From Paenibacillus tepidiphilus (lineage in GTDB: Bacteria; Bacillota; Bacilli; Paenibacillales; Paenibacillaceae), in contig NZ_VWRQ01000010.1 in assembly GCF_008635795.1 (NCBI RefSeq), forward strand, positions 148,168-212,167: 64,000 bases of DNA, given 5' to 3'. Made by a program: the position numbers and the translations under genes. Under the pieces are notes generated by a model, which did no database searches, was not told the DNA's origin, and was given only the letters and a program-made list of their open reading frames with translations. This document shows positions 17,578-26,065 of the stretch, one piece after another. Position 1 is the first letter of the stretch; the number at the start of each line of letters is the position of its first letter.

Positions 17578-18486
17578 CTACTCGTTGAAGAACGGCAGCT
17601 CCGGCAGGGTTTCCTTGGCGTAATATTGCTCGCGCCATTTCATGAAATCCGCCTCCTGGACCGCATCGGTCGAGGTCAACAAATTCAGGCAGGATTGTAC
17701 ATCCTTCAGCGAAAGCGAGCTCGCCGTTCCCGAATAGATCATATCGTCAATCTTGGCCGTAATATCCTGGGGATCATAGCCGGCAAATATACTGCGGTTG
17801 AGCATAATGTCTGAGACTGCCGCATTCTTCTGCAGCAAAGGCATCTTCTTCCATTGCACAAAGCTCAGTGTCTTCAGCTCACCCAGCTGTGCCGGAATTT
17901 TGCCGTTGACCTTTGATCCCCATTTCAGCATGGAATCATAGAAATTCTTCTGGGCGAGCAGGCCGAATTTCGCTGCACTGACCGTGAACTTGTCACCGTT
18001 TAGCTGCTTAGCGATCTGCGATCCGGCCCCTCCTGACGAAACTTTGCCCGAAGCCTGTGAGAATAGAGTGAGGCTCTTGAGAATATTGAGCTGGGCTTCA
18101 TGCAGCAGCGGCGAGCCGCTGAAGACGGAGTCCTGTGTGACCTTCTCGTACTGCTTGTCGGCCAGGATGCCCAGATTCTTCAGCGTTGCCGCATTCTCGC
18201 GCGAATCGGTGCTGCGGGAGAGCTTGTCCACCTCTTCGTTCCAGCTGAGCTTGAATTCCCGATACGGCAAAAATACGTTATGATAGAATGTAACGAGGTC
18301 CTGCTGCTGATATGAACCGGAGAATTCTTCGGTGGTCTCCTTGGCGGTCAGATGAGCATACTTGGCCTCCGTCTTATCTGCCCCAACCTTTACGCCTGTA
18401 AAGAATGCGGCAAACGCCGAAATGAGAAAAAACAGAAAACCTAATGTGTACAACATTTGTGTGCGGGAGTTGCGGCTGCTCATCAT
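17578..18486 (-). CDS. Hypothetical membrane-anchored protein
   Basis: A 302-residue protein with a single N-terminal membrane helix (~residues 11-32) and a large, mostly helical, charged outer domain with no motif I recognise. There are no Cys pairs or repeats. AAGGAG precedes two consecutive ATG codons (18486 and 18483); either could be used. It is upstream of the serA leader on the same strand but has its own upstream region divergent from the CPBP gene. It might be a regulator of wall or membrane functions like its neighbours, but that would be a guess. Confidence 0.65.
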   Translation of the reverse strand: MMSSRNSRTQMLYTLGFLFFLISAFAAFFTGVKVGADKTEAKYAHLTAKETTEEFSGSYQQQDLVTFYHNVFLPYREFKLSWNEEVDKLSRSTDSRENAATLKNLGILADKQYEKVTQDSVFSGSPLLHEAQLNILKSLTLFSQASGKVSSGGAGSQIAKQLNGDKFTVSAAKFGLLAQKNFYDSMLKWGSKVNGKIPAQLGELKTLSFVQWKKMPLLQKNAAVSDIMLNRSIFAGYDPQDITAKIDDMIYSGTASSLSLKDVQSCLNLLTSTDAVQEADFMKWREQYYAKETLPELPFFNE

Positions 18487-18558
18487 TCGTGCTCCTTCTT
18501 CAAGTGAAATAATCTATGTATTAATGTTGTAAATACATTATAGAACAGGCAGGTTGCG

Positions 18559-19152
18559 ATGAAAAAATTCAAATTAGGCAACATTAAAGTAAAAAAGGCT
18601 GATCCGCAGCAGTTGACAGACAAGCTGCTTCTGCTGAATCTCTACATTACGCAGGGCCTTACTTTAATTATCGGTTTGATATGGATATTATTTCAGAATA
18701 GAAACCCATTCGAAGTATTAAAATTTCCACACAACACAAATTTTTTGTACTGGGGCCTTGGATTAGCCGCTGTAATGCTCCTCGTTGATTTTATTCTGAC
18801 CCATATTATACCTGAGGAAAGCATGGATGACGGCGGAATTAATGAGATGCTGTTTAAGCGCCGGCCTTTCTGGCATATCCTGCTGATTGCCGCTGTGGTT
18901 GCCGTCTGCGAGGAACTGCTGTTCCGCGGTGCGATTCAGCACTCCATCGGCCCCTATTGGACCAGCATCCTCTTCGCTGTCATTCATGTCCGTTACTTAC
19001 GGCACTGGATTCCTACAGGCTGGGTTTTCCTGAGCAGCTACGGGCTGGGGTATATATACATTCATTCCGGAACGCTTTGGGCTCCGATATTATGCCATTT
19101 CTTCATCGACCTGTTCTCAGGTCTGGTGATCCGCTACAGGAGGGAGACATGA
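18559..19152 (+). CDS. CPBP family intramembrane metalloprotease
   Basis: A 197-residue polytopic protein with about six membrane helices and the three CPBP/Abi (Rce1-like) motifs: E-E-L-L-F-R-G near residue 116, a His in F-A-V-I-H near 138, and H-F-F-I-D near 181. The Glu and His residues form the active site in this family. Bacterial members process peptides or act in bacteriocin immunity; the substrate is unknown. The gene overlaps the next one by ATGA, so the two are translationally coupled. The ribosome site is weak. Confidence 0.8.
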   Translation: MKKFKLGNIKVKKADPQQLTDKLLLLNLYITQGLTLIIGLIWILFQNRNPFEVLKFPHNTNFLYWGLGLAAVMLLVDFILTHIIPEESMDDGGINEMLFKRRPFWHILLIAAVVAVCEELLFRGAIQHSIGPYWTSILFAVIHVRYLRHWIPTGWVFLSSYGLGYIYIHSGTLWAPILCHFFIDLFSGLVIRYRRET

Positions 19153-19508
19153 GTGAGGAGCTAAGCCGGGTCAAATCCCGGCGCAGAAGCAAGCCGGACA
19201 CCGCGCAGCGCGAAGCCGGAGCGCCTGCAGTTAAGATGTCCGCCTCTGAAGGAACGGAGGGAGTCAGTCACCGGACGCAGGTCACCTTGTCCAGAAAAGA
19301 CCGACATTCCGGCACCGGTGGCAAGCGTATGACGAAAGGCACGGAGGAAGGGGCAGATACGCCTTCGCGCACCAAAATACACCGGATGGAGCGGGTCCGG
19401 CTTAGCAAAATTTTCGTTAACACACTGATCGTTATGTTCGTGGCGCTGCTCGCTTCGCTGTTCTGGTGGGGCTGGAAAGGCGCTCCGGCGCTGGATACAT
19501 TATGGTGA
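19149..19508 (+). CDS. Hypothetical basic protein with one C-terminal membrane helix
   Basis: A 119-residue protein. Its first ~85 residues are highly charged (many Arg, Lys, Ser), low-complexity and likely disordered. One membrane helix (~residues 90-110) and a short tail follow. GGAGGGAG at 19139-19146 sets the ATG at 19149, overlapping the CPBP gene end by ATGA. The next gene starts inside its last codons. The three genes look like one operon. No family recognised. Confidence 0.65.
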   Translation: MSEELSRVKSRRRSKPDTAQREAGAPAVKMSASEGTEGVSHRTQVTLSRKDRHSGTGGKRMTKGTEEGADTPSRTKIHRMERVRLSKIFVNTLIVMFVALLASLFWWGWKGAPALDTLW

Positions 19509-20335
19509 GCCCGGTTTTATATACCATGCTTTTGGTCGTGTTAATACTTGCCGTGATACTGCTGGCGATGGTGAAACAAGCGTTTTCGACCCGCATTATT
19601 GCCGAGGAAATATCCTTGCCCGGCTTGCCGGCCGGTTTTGACGGATTTCGCATTCTGCTGATTACCGATATCCACAGCCGGAAGCTCCCGCAGGGGCAGC
19701 TCATGGCTTTGAAAGGCAGTGTTGATACTGTCTTTCTGGGCGGAGACATGACGGAAAGAGGCAATCCTGTAACACGGCTCATCGGCAATGTAGCCCTTGT
19801 ATCCTCGCTGGCGCCGGTTTACGCTGTTCACGGCAACCATGATTATAAAGCCGGTATTGCACTGGTCGATAATGTACTGCGCGGCCATGGAATCGATCTG
19901 CTGCTGGATGAGAACCGGATATTGCAGCGTGGCGGCGATCAGCTCGCCTTGACCGGCGTCGACTTTCCCCGGACAGGAGGAGTCAAGGCGTATGCTCCTT
20001 TGCCGGAGCTGCCTGCGGATATATTCCGGATCATTCTGGTGCATGATCCGCTGTGGTTGTCGCAGCGGTCTGACATTCCTGCCGATCTGGTGCTTGCAGG
20101 CCATACGCATGGCGGCCAGGTCGTTCTGCCGCTGCTTGGACGAAGACATGTAGAGCCGTTTTACCGCGAATACAGCGCGGGTACATACTTTATTCCCCGC
20201 TCCGAAGGAGGGGAGCCGCAGGTTCGGCTGCTGATCAGCCGCGGCTTCGGCACCTCGCATCTCCCGCTGCGCTGGGGCAGCCCTCCGGAGCTGCATGTGC
20301 TAACCCTCCGCAGGCCTGCTGAAGTGCAGTGCTAG
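19502..20335 (+). CDS. Membrane-anchored metallophosphoesterase (YkuE-like)
   Basis: A 277-residue calcineurin-like phosphoesterase with an N-terminal membrane anchor (~residues 5-27). All metal-binding motifs are present: D-I-H near residue 55, G-G-D-M near 81, G-N-H-D near 112, and G-H-T-H-G-G-Q near 200. YkuE-type enzymes are extracytoplasmic metal-dependent hydrolases. The ATG at 19502 overlaps the previous gene by ATGGTGA, indicating coupling. An upstream in-frame GTG at 19466 is less likely. A strong hairpin follows the gene. Confidence 0.85.
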   Translation: MVSPVLYTMLLVVLILAVILLAMVKQAFSTRIIAEEISLPGLPAGFDGFRILLITDIHSRKLPQGQLMALKGSVDTVFLGGDMTERGNPVTRLIGNVALVSSLAPVYAVHGNHDYKAGIALVDNVLRGHGIDLLLDENRILQRGGDQLALTGVDFPRTGGVKAYAPLPELPADIFRIILVHDPLWLSQRSDIPADLVLAGHTHGGQVVLPLLGRRHVEPFYREYSAGTYFIPRSEGGEPQVRLLISRGFGTSHLPLRWGSPPELHVLTLRRPAEVQC

Positions 20336-20373
20336 AACGAAGTCGGCCGGAACAAGTTCAGAAGAAGCAAGTA

Positions 20374-20417
20374 AAAAGCAGCGATTCTGCCTCTACAGGA
20401 GAATCGCTGCTTTATGT
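20374..20417 (+). terminator. Bidirectional terminator between phosphoesterase and deacetylase genes
   Basis: A 14-bp perfect stem (AAAGCAGCGATTCT with AGAATCGCTGCTTT) has an 11-nt loop. It is flanked by an A run on one side and T-rich sequence on the other, so it can serve both convergent genes. Confidence 0.8.
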
Positions 20418-20432
20418 TTTGTCCGGTCAAGC

Positions 20433-21383
20433 TCAAGGTGCTGGAATCTCAATGCTGCGCGGATCGACGAAGGAATATCCTTTGCCTTCCAGCGTGGTTA
20501 ACAGCTGATCGAGCGCCTCGACAGTCCAAGGAAGCTCGTGCATCAGAATGTTACTGCCGGAATGGAGCTGATCGGTGACGTTGGCGATCAGCTTCTCGGT
20601 CTTGCCGCTTTCCGACTCCTTCATTTCCCAGTCCAGCGATCCCACAGACCAGGTCATGTAGAGCAGCTTGTTCTCTGCCGATACCTTCTTGCCGACATCG
20701 CCGCCCGTGCCGTGCGGGGGACGGAAGAAGGCTACGGTCTCGCCGGTCACTTCTTTAACGATTGCCTGAACATCCTCAATCTGCTGCTTCACTTCTTCAT
20801 AAGACTTGTCCTTCAGCACGATGTGATCCCAGCTGTGGTTGCCGATAATACCGCCGCGGGTATGAATCAGCTTGAGCAGATCCGGATTCTCCTTCACCCG
20901 GTAGCCGTTGACGAAGAAAATGGCCTTGGCCTGGTGTTTATCGAGCGTATCGAACAGGGAATTGATCATTGCCGCATCCTTCGGGCCATCGTCGAAGGTA
21001 AGAAGGACTACTTTCTTGTTCGTACCTTCCGCAATCGGTACAATATCATAGTTCTTGTTCATGCGGTAAAGCACAGGTACTTCAGCCGTATCTGGCGCTG
21101 TGCTTACAGTGGCTTCCGTGCTTGGCGCTGCGGAAGAAGCTTCGCCCTGTGCAGCTGGCGTAGCCGTTACAACGGCGTCCCCGGCTGCGGCTGCAGCAGT
21201 GGCTGCCGGGCTGGCCGGCGGAGCGGAGGCGGCAGCCTGCGTATCCGGCGCCGGACTTGCTGATTGTACGGCCGGCTGAGAAGCCCCGGCCGGTGCAGCC
21301 GGCCCGTTATTGTTCCCGCTGCAGGCCGTTAGCATGACAGCGGACAGGAGCAGTAATGTTGCAACTTTACCCAACTTTTTCAT
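20433..21383 (-). CDS. Polysaccharide deacetylase lipoprotein (NodB domain)
   Basis: A 316-residue lipoprotein. The signal peptide ends in a lipobox (L-T-A-C at about residues 17-20). An Ala/Pro/Ser-rich linker of roughly 80 residues follows, then a NodB carbohydrate-esterase-4 domain. Motifs include T-F-D-D-G-P near residue 128, the zinc-binding H-S-W-D-H near 180 and R-P-P-H-G near 222. It removes acetyl groups from wall or surface polysaccharide. The start at 21383 is chosen because it yields the lipobox signal peptide; a longer frame upstream lacks one. It is divergent from a small membrane-protein gene. Confidence 0.85.
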   Translation of the reverse strand: MKKLGKVATLLLLSAVMLTACSGNNNGPAAPAGASQPAVQSASPAPDTQAAASAPPASPAATAAAAAGDAVVTATPAAQGEASSAAPSTEATVSTAPDTAEVPVLYRMNKNYDIVPIAEGTNKKVVLLTFDDGPKDAAMINSLFDTLDKHQAKAIFFVNGYRVKENPDLLKLIHTRGGIIGNHSWDHIVLKDKSYEEVKQQIEDVQAIVKEVTGETVAFFRPPHGTGGDVGKKVSAENKLLYMTWSVGSLDWEMKESESGKTEKLIANVTDQLHSGSNILMHELPWTVEALDQLLTTLEGKGYSFVDPRSIEIPAP

Positions 21384-21468
21384 CCCGCTTTCTTGTTGTC
21401 TTTTGGTATGAGCCGGAATCTTTCCGCCAACACTAAGCATGATTTTACCATACAAGGAGGTTAGAGTT

Positions 21469-21837
21469 ATGAACACTTCGTCATTTCTGTGCGGCGTAGT
21501 GCTGGGCGCAGTCGCAAGCACGATGATTTCCAGAAAACGCGGCTCGATGATGTCGGCACTGCTTTCACCAAATGGAGCAGGCCAGGGTGCCGGCGAGAAA
21601 GCGAAAGACAAGATTCTCGGCATGGCCGGCACCGGATTTGGCAGCACGGCGACAGGCAGCTCCGGGTCACACAGCACGACAGCGTCAGCGGAAACCGAGC
21701 ATAAGTCTGAATCTACGCTTCAGTCCAAAGAATCCAACCTCCGCATGCTGAAGGATTTCATCCGAAGCAACCCCGATGTAAAGCATGAGGTGGAGAAAAT
21801 TCTCAAAGAAACCCATACCACGATACCGGGTTTGTAA
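21469..21837 (+). CDS. Hypothetical small membrane or secreted protein
   Basis: A 122-residue protein. Its N-terminus is short and hydrophobic (C-G-V-V-L-G-A-V-A-S near residue 8), followed by R-K-R, like the YtxH type of membrane-associated proteins. A Gly/Ser/Thr-rich low-complexity middle and a helical charged C-terminus follow. AAGGAGG 8 nt before the ATG at 21469 fixes the start. It is monocistronic with its own terminator. Function unknown; a stress or envelope role would be an analogy only. Confidence 0.65.
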   Translation: MNTSSFLCGVVLGAVASTMISRKRGSMMSALLSPNGAGQGAGEKAKDKILGMAGTGFGSTATGSSGSHSTTASAETEHKSESTLQSKESNLRMLKDFIRSNPDVKHEVEKILKETHTTIPGL

Positions 21838-21854
21838 CCGCAAAATGCAGCCGC

Positions 21855-21899
21855 AGAATCATTTTGTGGATGTTCTGTCCGCAAAATGATTCTTTTTTT
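21855..21899 (+). terminator. Terminator after the small membrane-protein gene
   Basis: A perfect 12-bp stem (AGAATCATTTTG with CAAAATGATTCT) has a 15-nt loop and is followed directly by seven T. Confidence 0.85.
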
Positions 21900-22057
21900 A
21901 TCTGAAGGGTGTAATAAATGGGTGACGAATTATATTTATTTACGTGCAATTGCAGCGCCAAAATGATAACATACATACATAGTAACCATTTTTGGCTCAT
22001 TACTCGGGACTCATCATACATTAATATTAAATGAGCTTGCAAAAGGAGGATCCTGTC

Positions 22058-22672
22058 ATGAGAATAGAGCGATTAAGTCAAGATAAGATACGGATTTTCC
22101 TCACTTTTGACGACCTGAGCGAGCGGGGCATCCAGAAGGAAGACATGTGGCAGGAAGTTCCCAAGGTGCATGACCTCTTTACGGAAATGATGGACCAGGC
22201 ATACAGTGAACTCGGTTTTGACGCTACTGGTCCGCTTGCCGTGGAAGTGTTCGCATTGCCCGCGCAAGGTATGGTCGTAATTGTGACCCGGGGGAAATAT
22301 GATCACCAACAGTACGGTGCATCCGGGGAAGAAGAGCTGCCTGAAGAAATTTACGAAATGGAAGTTACTCTGGAACAAAGTGACTCTGTCGTGTATGCTT
22401 TTCACGATTTCGAGGTTCTGGTTGAAGCAGCCCATGTTCTGAACGGCAGCATTACTTCCCAAGGGAAGCTGTATTCTTATAATAATAAATGGTACCTCTA
22501 CTTCGATCCCAAGGAATATGACGACGCGGCACTTGCCGGTCTGGTCGCAGTCCTGGCCGAATACGGGGAGTCTTCGCCGGTTACGGAAGCTGTGCTGGAT
22601 GAATACGGGAAGACGGTCATGCCGGCGGATGCGGTAGAGACATTATGCACTCATTTTAAACGCCAGCAATAA
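22058..22672 (+). CDS. mecA: Adapter protein MecA
   Basis: A 204-residue adapter that delivers substrates such as ComK to the ClpC/ClpP protease. The N-terminal substrate-binding domain begins M-R-I-E-R-L-S-Q-D-K-I-R-I-F. The acidic linker and the C-terminal ClpC-binding domain (F-D-D-F/F-H-D-F-like repeats, V-Y-A-F-H-D-F near residue 118) follow. AAAGGAGGA 7 nt before the ATG at 22058 fixes the start. Length is close to that of Bacillus MecA (about 218). It lies upstream of prsW, another proteolysis gene, though with a 119-nt gap. Confidence 0.9.
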   Translation: MRIERLSQDKIRIFLTFDDLSERGIQKEDMWQEVPKVHDLFTEMMDQAYSELGFDATGPLAVEVFALPAQGMVVIVTRGKYDHQQYGASGEEELPEEIYEMEVTLEQSDSVVYAFHDFEVLVEAAHVLNGSITSQGKLYSYNNKWYLYFDPKEYDDAALAGLVAVLAEYGESSPVTEAVLDEYGKTVMPADAVETLCTHFKRQQ

Positions 22673-22791
22673 TACCGGGAGCAGGGAAGTGATTTCCGCT
22701 TCCTTCAAGAAGGGAATTGACGGGCGGTCATCCTGAAACGGAAGGCCGCCTTAGTCGTTCACGCTTCACCATCAGTCAGGGAGGTTATTCG

Positions 22792-23487
22792 GTGCTTTTG
22801 TTATCGGTTATTACATCGGCAGTGGCACCGGGACTTGCGCTGCTGATCTTCTTCTATTTAAAAGACAAGTACGATCAGGAGCCGCTGCATATGGTGGTCA
22901 AGGTATTTTTACTCGGCCTCTTAATCGTGTTTCCGGTTGTGATTATCCAGAGAGGCCTGACTCTGGGCTTGGGCGGGGGCGTCTTCACCGATTCCTTTCT
23001 GGTCTCCGCCGGTGTGGAGGAAGCGCTCAAATGGTTTGTGCTGTACCATATGATCTACAATCATACCGAATTTGACGAGCCATATGATGGAATACTATAC
23101 GCCGTAGCGATTTCGCTCGGTTTTGCAACACTGGAGAACGTCATGTATGCCTGGTACAGCCACGCTTCCATCGGCTCGATGATCATGCGGGCCTTGCTCC
23201 CGGTCTCGGGGCATGCCATGTTCGGCGTCATTATGGGCTACCACATGGGCAGGGCCAAATTCTCCATCTCCGGCAGGAAGAAGGGGAGTCTCGCCATATC
23301 CCTGCTTCTGCCGTGGCTGTGGCACGGAATCTATGATTTTATCCTGAGCACCTCACCAAATTACTGGATTTGGTATATCGTGCCGCTGATGGCTCTGCTG
23401 TGGTACGGAGGCATGGGCAAGGTGGCGCAGGCCAACAACCGCTCGCCGTTCAAGCTGCTCAAGCGTGAGGAAGAGGTTAACCTGTAA
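22792..23487 (+). CDS. prsW: PrsW family intramembrane glutamic protease
   Basis: A 231-residue polytopic membrane protease. In Bacillus, PrsW makes the site-1 cut in anti-sigma factor RsiW and so releases sigma-W. Family motifs are visible: E-E-A-L-K-W near residue 73, a conserved F-A-T-L-E-N near 105, H-A-M-F-G near 142 and W-H-G-I-Y-D-F near 182. The start is GTG at 22792, with CAGGGAGG 7 nt before it. A longer frame back to 22717 adds a non-hydrophobic tail not seen in the family. An ECF sigma/anti-sigma pair lies at 56.7 kb; whether it is the target is unknown. Confidence 0.88.
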   Translation: MLLLSVITSAVAPGLALLIFFYLKDKYDQEPLHMVVKVFLLGLLIVFPVVIIQRGLTLGLGGGVFTDSFLVSAGVEEALKWFVLYHMIYNHTEFDEPYDGILYAVAISLGFATLENVMYAWYSHASIGSMIMRALLPVSGHAMFGVIMGYHMGRAKFSISGRKKGSLAISLLLPWLWHGIYDFILSTSPNYWIWYIVPLMALLWYGGMGKVAQANNRSPFKLLKREEEVNL

Positions 23488-23561
23488 CTCAAATGGACAC
23501 ACTTGTACCTGAAGGCAATACCGCCGAGGCGGGAATCCCTGAATGGAGCGAGGTGTCTTTT

Positions 23562-23708
23562 TTGCGTGTAAAAGTACGGATTGTCTGTAAAGAATGCGGT
23601 GAAAGCTTCATATTACGGGGCAACAAGGAGCAAGGGGTTATTCAGACCGGCTTCAAACAATGTCTGTGCAACAGCAGCAGCGGATTCTTAATTGAGGAAC
23701 GGGGTTGA
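23562..23708 (+). CDS. Small Cys-containing protein, putative zinc ribbon
   Basis: A peptide of 48 residues if started at TTG 23562 (GAGGTG about 7 nt upstream), or 71 if started at ATG 23493, which lacks a ribosome site. It contains C-K-E-C-G near residue 9 and C-L-C near residue 33, which together could bind one zinc ion. It is basic and soluble. It lies between prsW and ypeB. No function can be assigned. Confidence 0.55.
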   Translation: MRVKVRIVCKECGESFILRGNKEQGVIQTGFKQCLCNSSSGFLIEERG

Positions 23709-23757
23709 AGAGGACCCGAGCCTCCTTTCGAGGGCTTGACGATTTCAGCGGAACGGG

Positions 23758-23788
23758 TGCATAAGTCATCAAGGTTATTGTCAAACTA
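23758..23788 (+). promoter_or_regulatory. Sigma-G type forespore promoter of ypeB
   Basis: TGCATA at 23758-23763 and CAAACTA at 23782-23788 are separated by 18 nt. They match the sigma-G consensus at all but one position in the -10. In B. subtilis the sleB-ypeB operon is sigma-G dependent, so the position fits. Confidence 0.6.
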
Positions 23789-23823
23789 ACGGCAATAAGC
23801 TATGGAAGGAGTCTTGCAGCCCT

Positions 23824-25182
23824 ATGTACAAAAGATTGAGCGCAATAATGTTCCCCTTGACCGCGCTGCTGCTGATCGGAGCGTTGGTATGGGGTTATCA
23901 GGAGAACCAGGAAAAAAACTCGATTCTGCTTAAGGCGGAGAACCAGTATCAGCGGGCTTTTCACGATTTGTCCTATCATGTGGAACGGCTCCATGGGGAG
24001 CTCGGCAACACGCTTGCGGTAAGTTCCGCATCCACGGGGGTACACCGCAAAGGGCTTGTTAATGTATGGCGGCTGACCAGCGAAGCCCAGAACGAAATCA
24101 ATCAGCTGCCGCTCACTCTGCTGCCTTTCAGTGATACGGAGGAATTCCTCTCCAAAATCGCCAACTTCTCGTATAAGGCGGCCGTGCGCGATTTCACGAA
24201 GAAGCCGCTGACAGAAGCCGAAATGAATAACCTGAAGGTGCTGTATAAGGACTCGGGAGAAATCTCCAAAGACCTGCAGGATGTGCAGAACAAGGTCATT
24301 AGCAACAAGCTGCGCTGGATGGATGTGGAAACGGCGCTGGCCACCGAAGAGAAGGCCGAGGACAATACCATTATCGACGGGTTCAAGACGGTGGACAAAC
24401 GGGTCGCGGCTTATCCCGAGCTGGATTGGGGCCCTTCGGTCGCCAGCATCTACGATAAACGTTCTGTCAAGAAGCTCGGCGGCAAGCCGGTGACGGCGGA
24501 AGAAATCCGGGCCAAAGCATTGAAGTTCGCCGATGCCGGCGGAGATGCGGAGGTAGAAATCATCGAGAACGGGAAAAATACCGAGTGGGCCTCATATACG
24601 GCAGTGGTCAACCCTTCCGGCGGCAAGCCGGCGGTCAGTATGGACTTTACGGTAGAGGGCGGTCTGCTCATCTCCTACAACGACAACCGTGAAGTCGGCC
24701 CGGCTCAAGTGTCAATGAAGCAGGCGACTTCGAAGGCGGAGCAGTTTCTGGAGCAAAAAGGCTTTCCGGACATGACGGCAGTCAGTGCGGACCGCTATGA
24801 CAACATGGGCAACTTTACGTTTGTGACCAGCCGGGACGGTGTGCTGATCTATCCCGAGAAGGTTACGGTTCGGGTAGGGCTGGACAATGGAGAGACGACG
24901 GGCTTTCAGGCCAGTGACTATGCCCGTGAACATCAGGAGGAGCGGGTAATTCCGAAGCCCGCGCTTTCACTGGCCGAGGCGAGAAAACTGTTGAATCCGG
25001 AGTTCAAGGAGCGGTACAACCGGCTCGCCTGGATTGAAAATGAGGATGCCCAGGAGGTTCTGACCTACGAATTCGGCGGCAGAATCAACGGCTCGCAGTA
25101 CCGTATCTATCTGAATGCGGCCGAAGGCATTGAAGAAGCGGTGGAAGAGATCCGCACATCTTCGGGCGCACAGGATAAATAA
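23824..25182 (+). CDS. ypeB: Spore germination protein YpeB
   Basis: A 452-residue protein with an N-terminal membrane/signal helix (~residues 5-25), a long helical domain and C-terminal PepSY-type (YPEB) repeats between residues ~215 and 445. It matches Bacillus YpeB in length. YpeB stabilises and localises the cortex-lytic enzyme SleB in the spore inner membrane. In Bacillus, sleB is directly upstream in one operon. Here the upstream genes are a 48-residue protein and prsW, and no sleB is seen anywhere in the window. GGAAGGAG is rather far (12 nt) from the ATG. Confidence 0.92.
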   Translation: MYKRLSAIMFPLTALLLIGALVWGYQENQEKNSILLKAENQYQRAFHDLSYHVERLHGELGNTLAVSSASTGVHRKGLVNVWRLTSEAQNEINQLPLTLLPFSDTEEFLSKIANFSYKAAVRDFTKKPLTEAEMNNLKVLYKDSGEISKDLQDVQNKVISNKLRWMDVETALATEEKAEDNTIIDGFKTVDKRVAAYPELDWGPSVASIYDKRSVKKLGGKPVTAEEIRAKALKFADAGGDAEVEIIENGKNTEWASYTAVVNPSGGKPAVSMDFTVEGGLLISYNDNREVGPAQVSMKQATSKAEQFLEQKGFPDMTAVSADRYDNMGNFTFVTSRDGVLIYPEKVTVRVGLDNGETTGFQASDYAREHQEERVIPKPALSLAEARKLLNPEFKERYNRLAWIENEDAQEVLTYEFGGRINGSQYRIYLNAAEGIEEAVEEIRTSSGAQDK

Positions 25183-25222
25183 AGCCTGCTCTGCGGCAGC
25201 AGAGCTTAAATTATAACGGCAG

Positions 25223-25267
25223 CAAGGCCCTTTCCCTGCTTGTGAGCAGGGGAGGGGCTTTTTCTTT
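25223..25267 (+). terminator. Terminator after ypeB
   Basis: A long stem (GGCCCTTTCCCTGC against GCAGGGGAGGGGC) is followed by TTTTTCTTT. A smaller hairpin (GCTCTGC/GCAGAGC) precedes it at about 25189-25206. Confidence 0.8.
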
Positions 25268-25308
25268 CGCTCAGGCATGTTTTTTCTCACACAGGGTGCA
25301 AACGGCCA

Positions 25309-25317
25309 TGCTATAAT
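25309..25317 (+). promoter_or_regulatory. Extended -10 promoter of the PilZ gene
   Basis: TG-C-TATAAT forms a perfect extended -10 element. No good -35 is seen at the usual distance. It lies 56 nt before the chosen start codon. Confidence 0.45.
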
Positions 25318-25372
25318 GTTGATTGATTATGAATAATGTCTGATTATTAATAACACTGTGGCGGTGACATGC

Positions 25373-26026
25373 TTGTATCCAAAAATCAACGAGTATCTAT
25401 ACATACATGTCGCTTCAAGCGATGCTGCTGAAGCGGATACGTTATATAGATCGAGAATTGCCGAAATGGAAGACGAAAGCTTCCTGATTGATATTCCTAT
25501 GCAGGAATCCGGCGGCAGGCTCAAGAAGCTGTTCATCGGGGATGAACTGTCGGTTTATTTTATGAGCGAAGGCGGCATCAAGAATTACTTTACGACCCAT
25601 GTTCTCGGATTTAAAGATGATGTAATCAAAATGGTCCGGGTGCGCAAGCCGGCTGAAGAATCCATCTTCAAGGTCCAGCGGCGCAGCTTCTTCCGTGTGA
25701 ACGCCGAGCTTGAGCTGGCCCTCAAAGACGCGATGGGCGGCCGTTATCTGGTGCGTACCGACGATCTGGGCGGCGGCGGCGTGTCCTTCCTGAGCGACGC
25801 CAAGGTCAAACCATCTGTCGGGGATAAGCTGAACTGCTGGCTCCTGCTGCCCTTCCGCAACGGAAGCGCTGAGCATGTACCATTTGAAGGGGAGGTTGTG
25901 CGGCTGAAGGAACTGGAGAACGGCCGCCAGCTGGTGATGCTCAAATTCACGGCCATTCCGGATTCCGAACGGCAAAAGATTATCCGTTACTGCTTCGAAC
26001 GGCAATTTGATTTCCGCAACCGGTAG
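25373..26026 (+). CDS. PilZ domain c-di-GMP receptor (YpfA/MotI-like flagellar brake)
   Basis: A protein of about 217 residues with an N-terminal YcgR-like domain and a C-terminal PilZ domain (~95-210). The PilZ arginine motif is R-R-S-F-F-R near residue 103. The second motif is D-D-L-G-G-G-G near residue 130, where a Ser would be expected after D-L. B. subtilis YpfA/MotI binds c-di-GMP and inhibits the flagellar motor; it also lies between ypeB and cmk. Start TTG 25373 is preferred for a GGCGGTGA ribosome site 5 nt upstream. GTG 25358 is the alternative. Confidence 0.8.
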   Translation: MYPKINEYLYIHVASSDAAEADTLYRSRIAEMEDESFLIDIPMQESGGRLKKLFIGDELSVYFMSEGGIKNYFTTHVLGFKDDVIKMVRVRKPAEESIFKVQRRSFFRVNAELELALKDAMGGRYLVRTDDLGGGGVSFLSDAKVKPSVGDKLNCWLLLPFRNGSAEHVPFEGEVVRLKELENGRQLVMLKFTAIPDSERQKIIRYCFERQFDFRNR

Positions 26027-26065
26027 GATACAGCCAATTTTTTGCGGGATTGGCCGCTTCTCATT

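Noticed and set aside
18957..19148. Upstream extension of the small basic protein into the CPBP gene
   Set aside because: The ATG at 19149 has GGAGGGAG immediately upstream and forms an ATGA overlap. The extension is out-of-frame CPBP sequence.
23562..23708. Small Cys-containing protein as an anti-TRAP (RtpA) homologue
   Set aside because: Anti-TRAP has DnaJ-like C-x-x-C-x-G-x-G pairs; this protein has one C-x-x-C and one C-x-C and a different length pattern.
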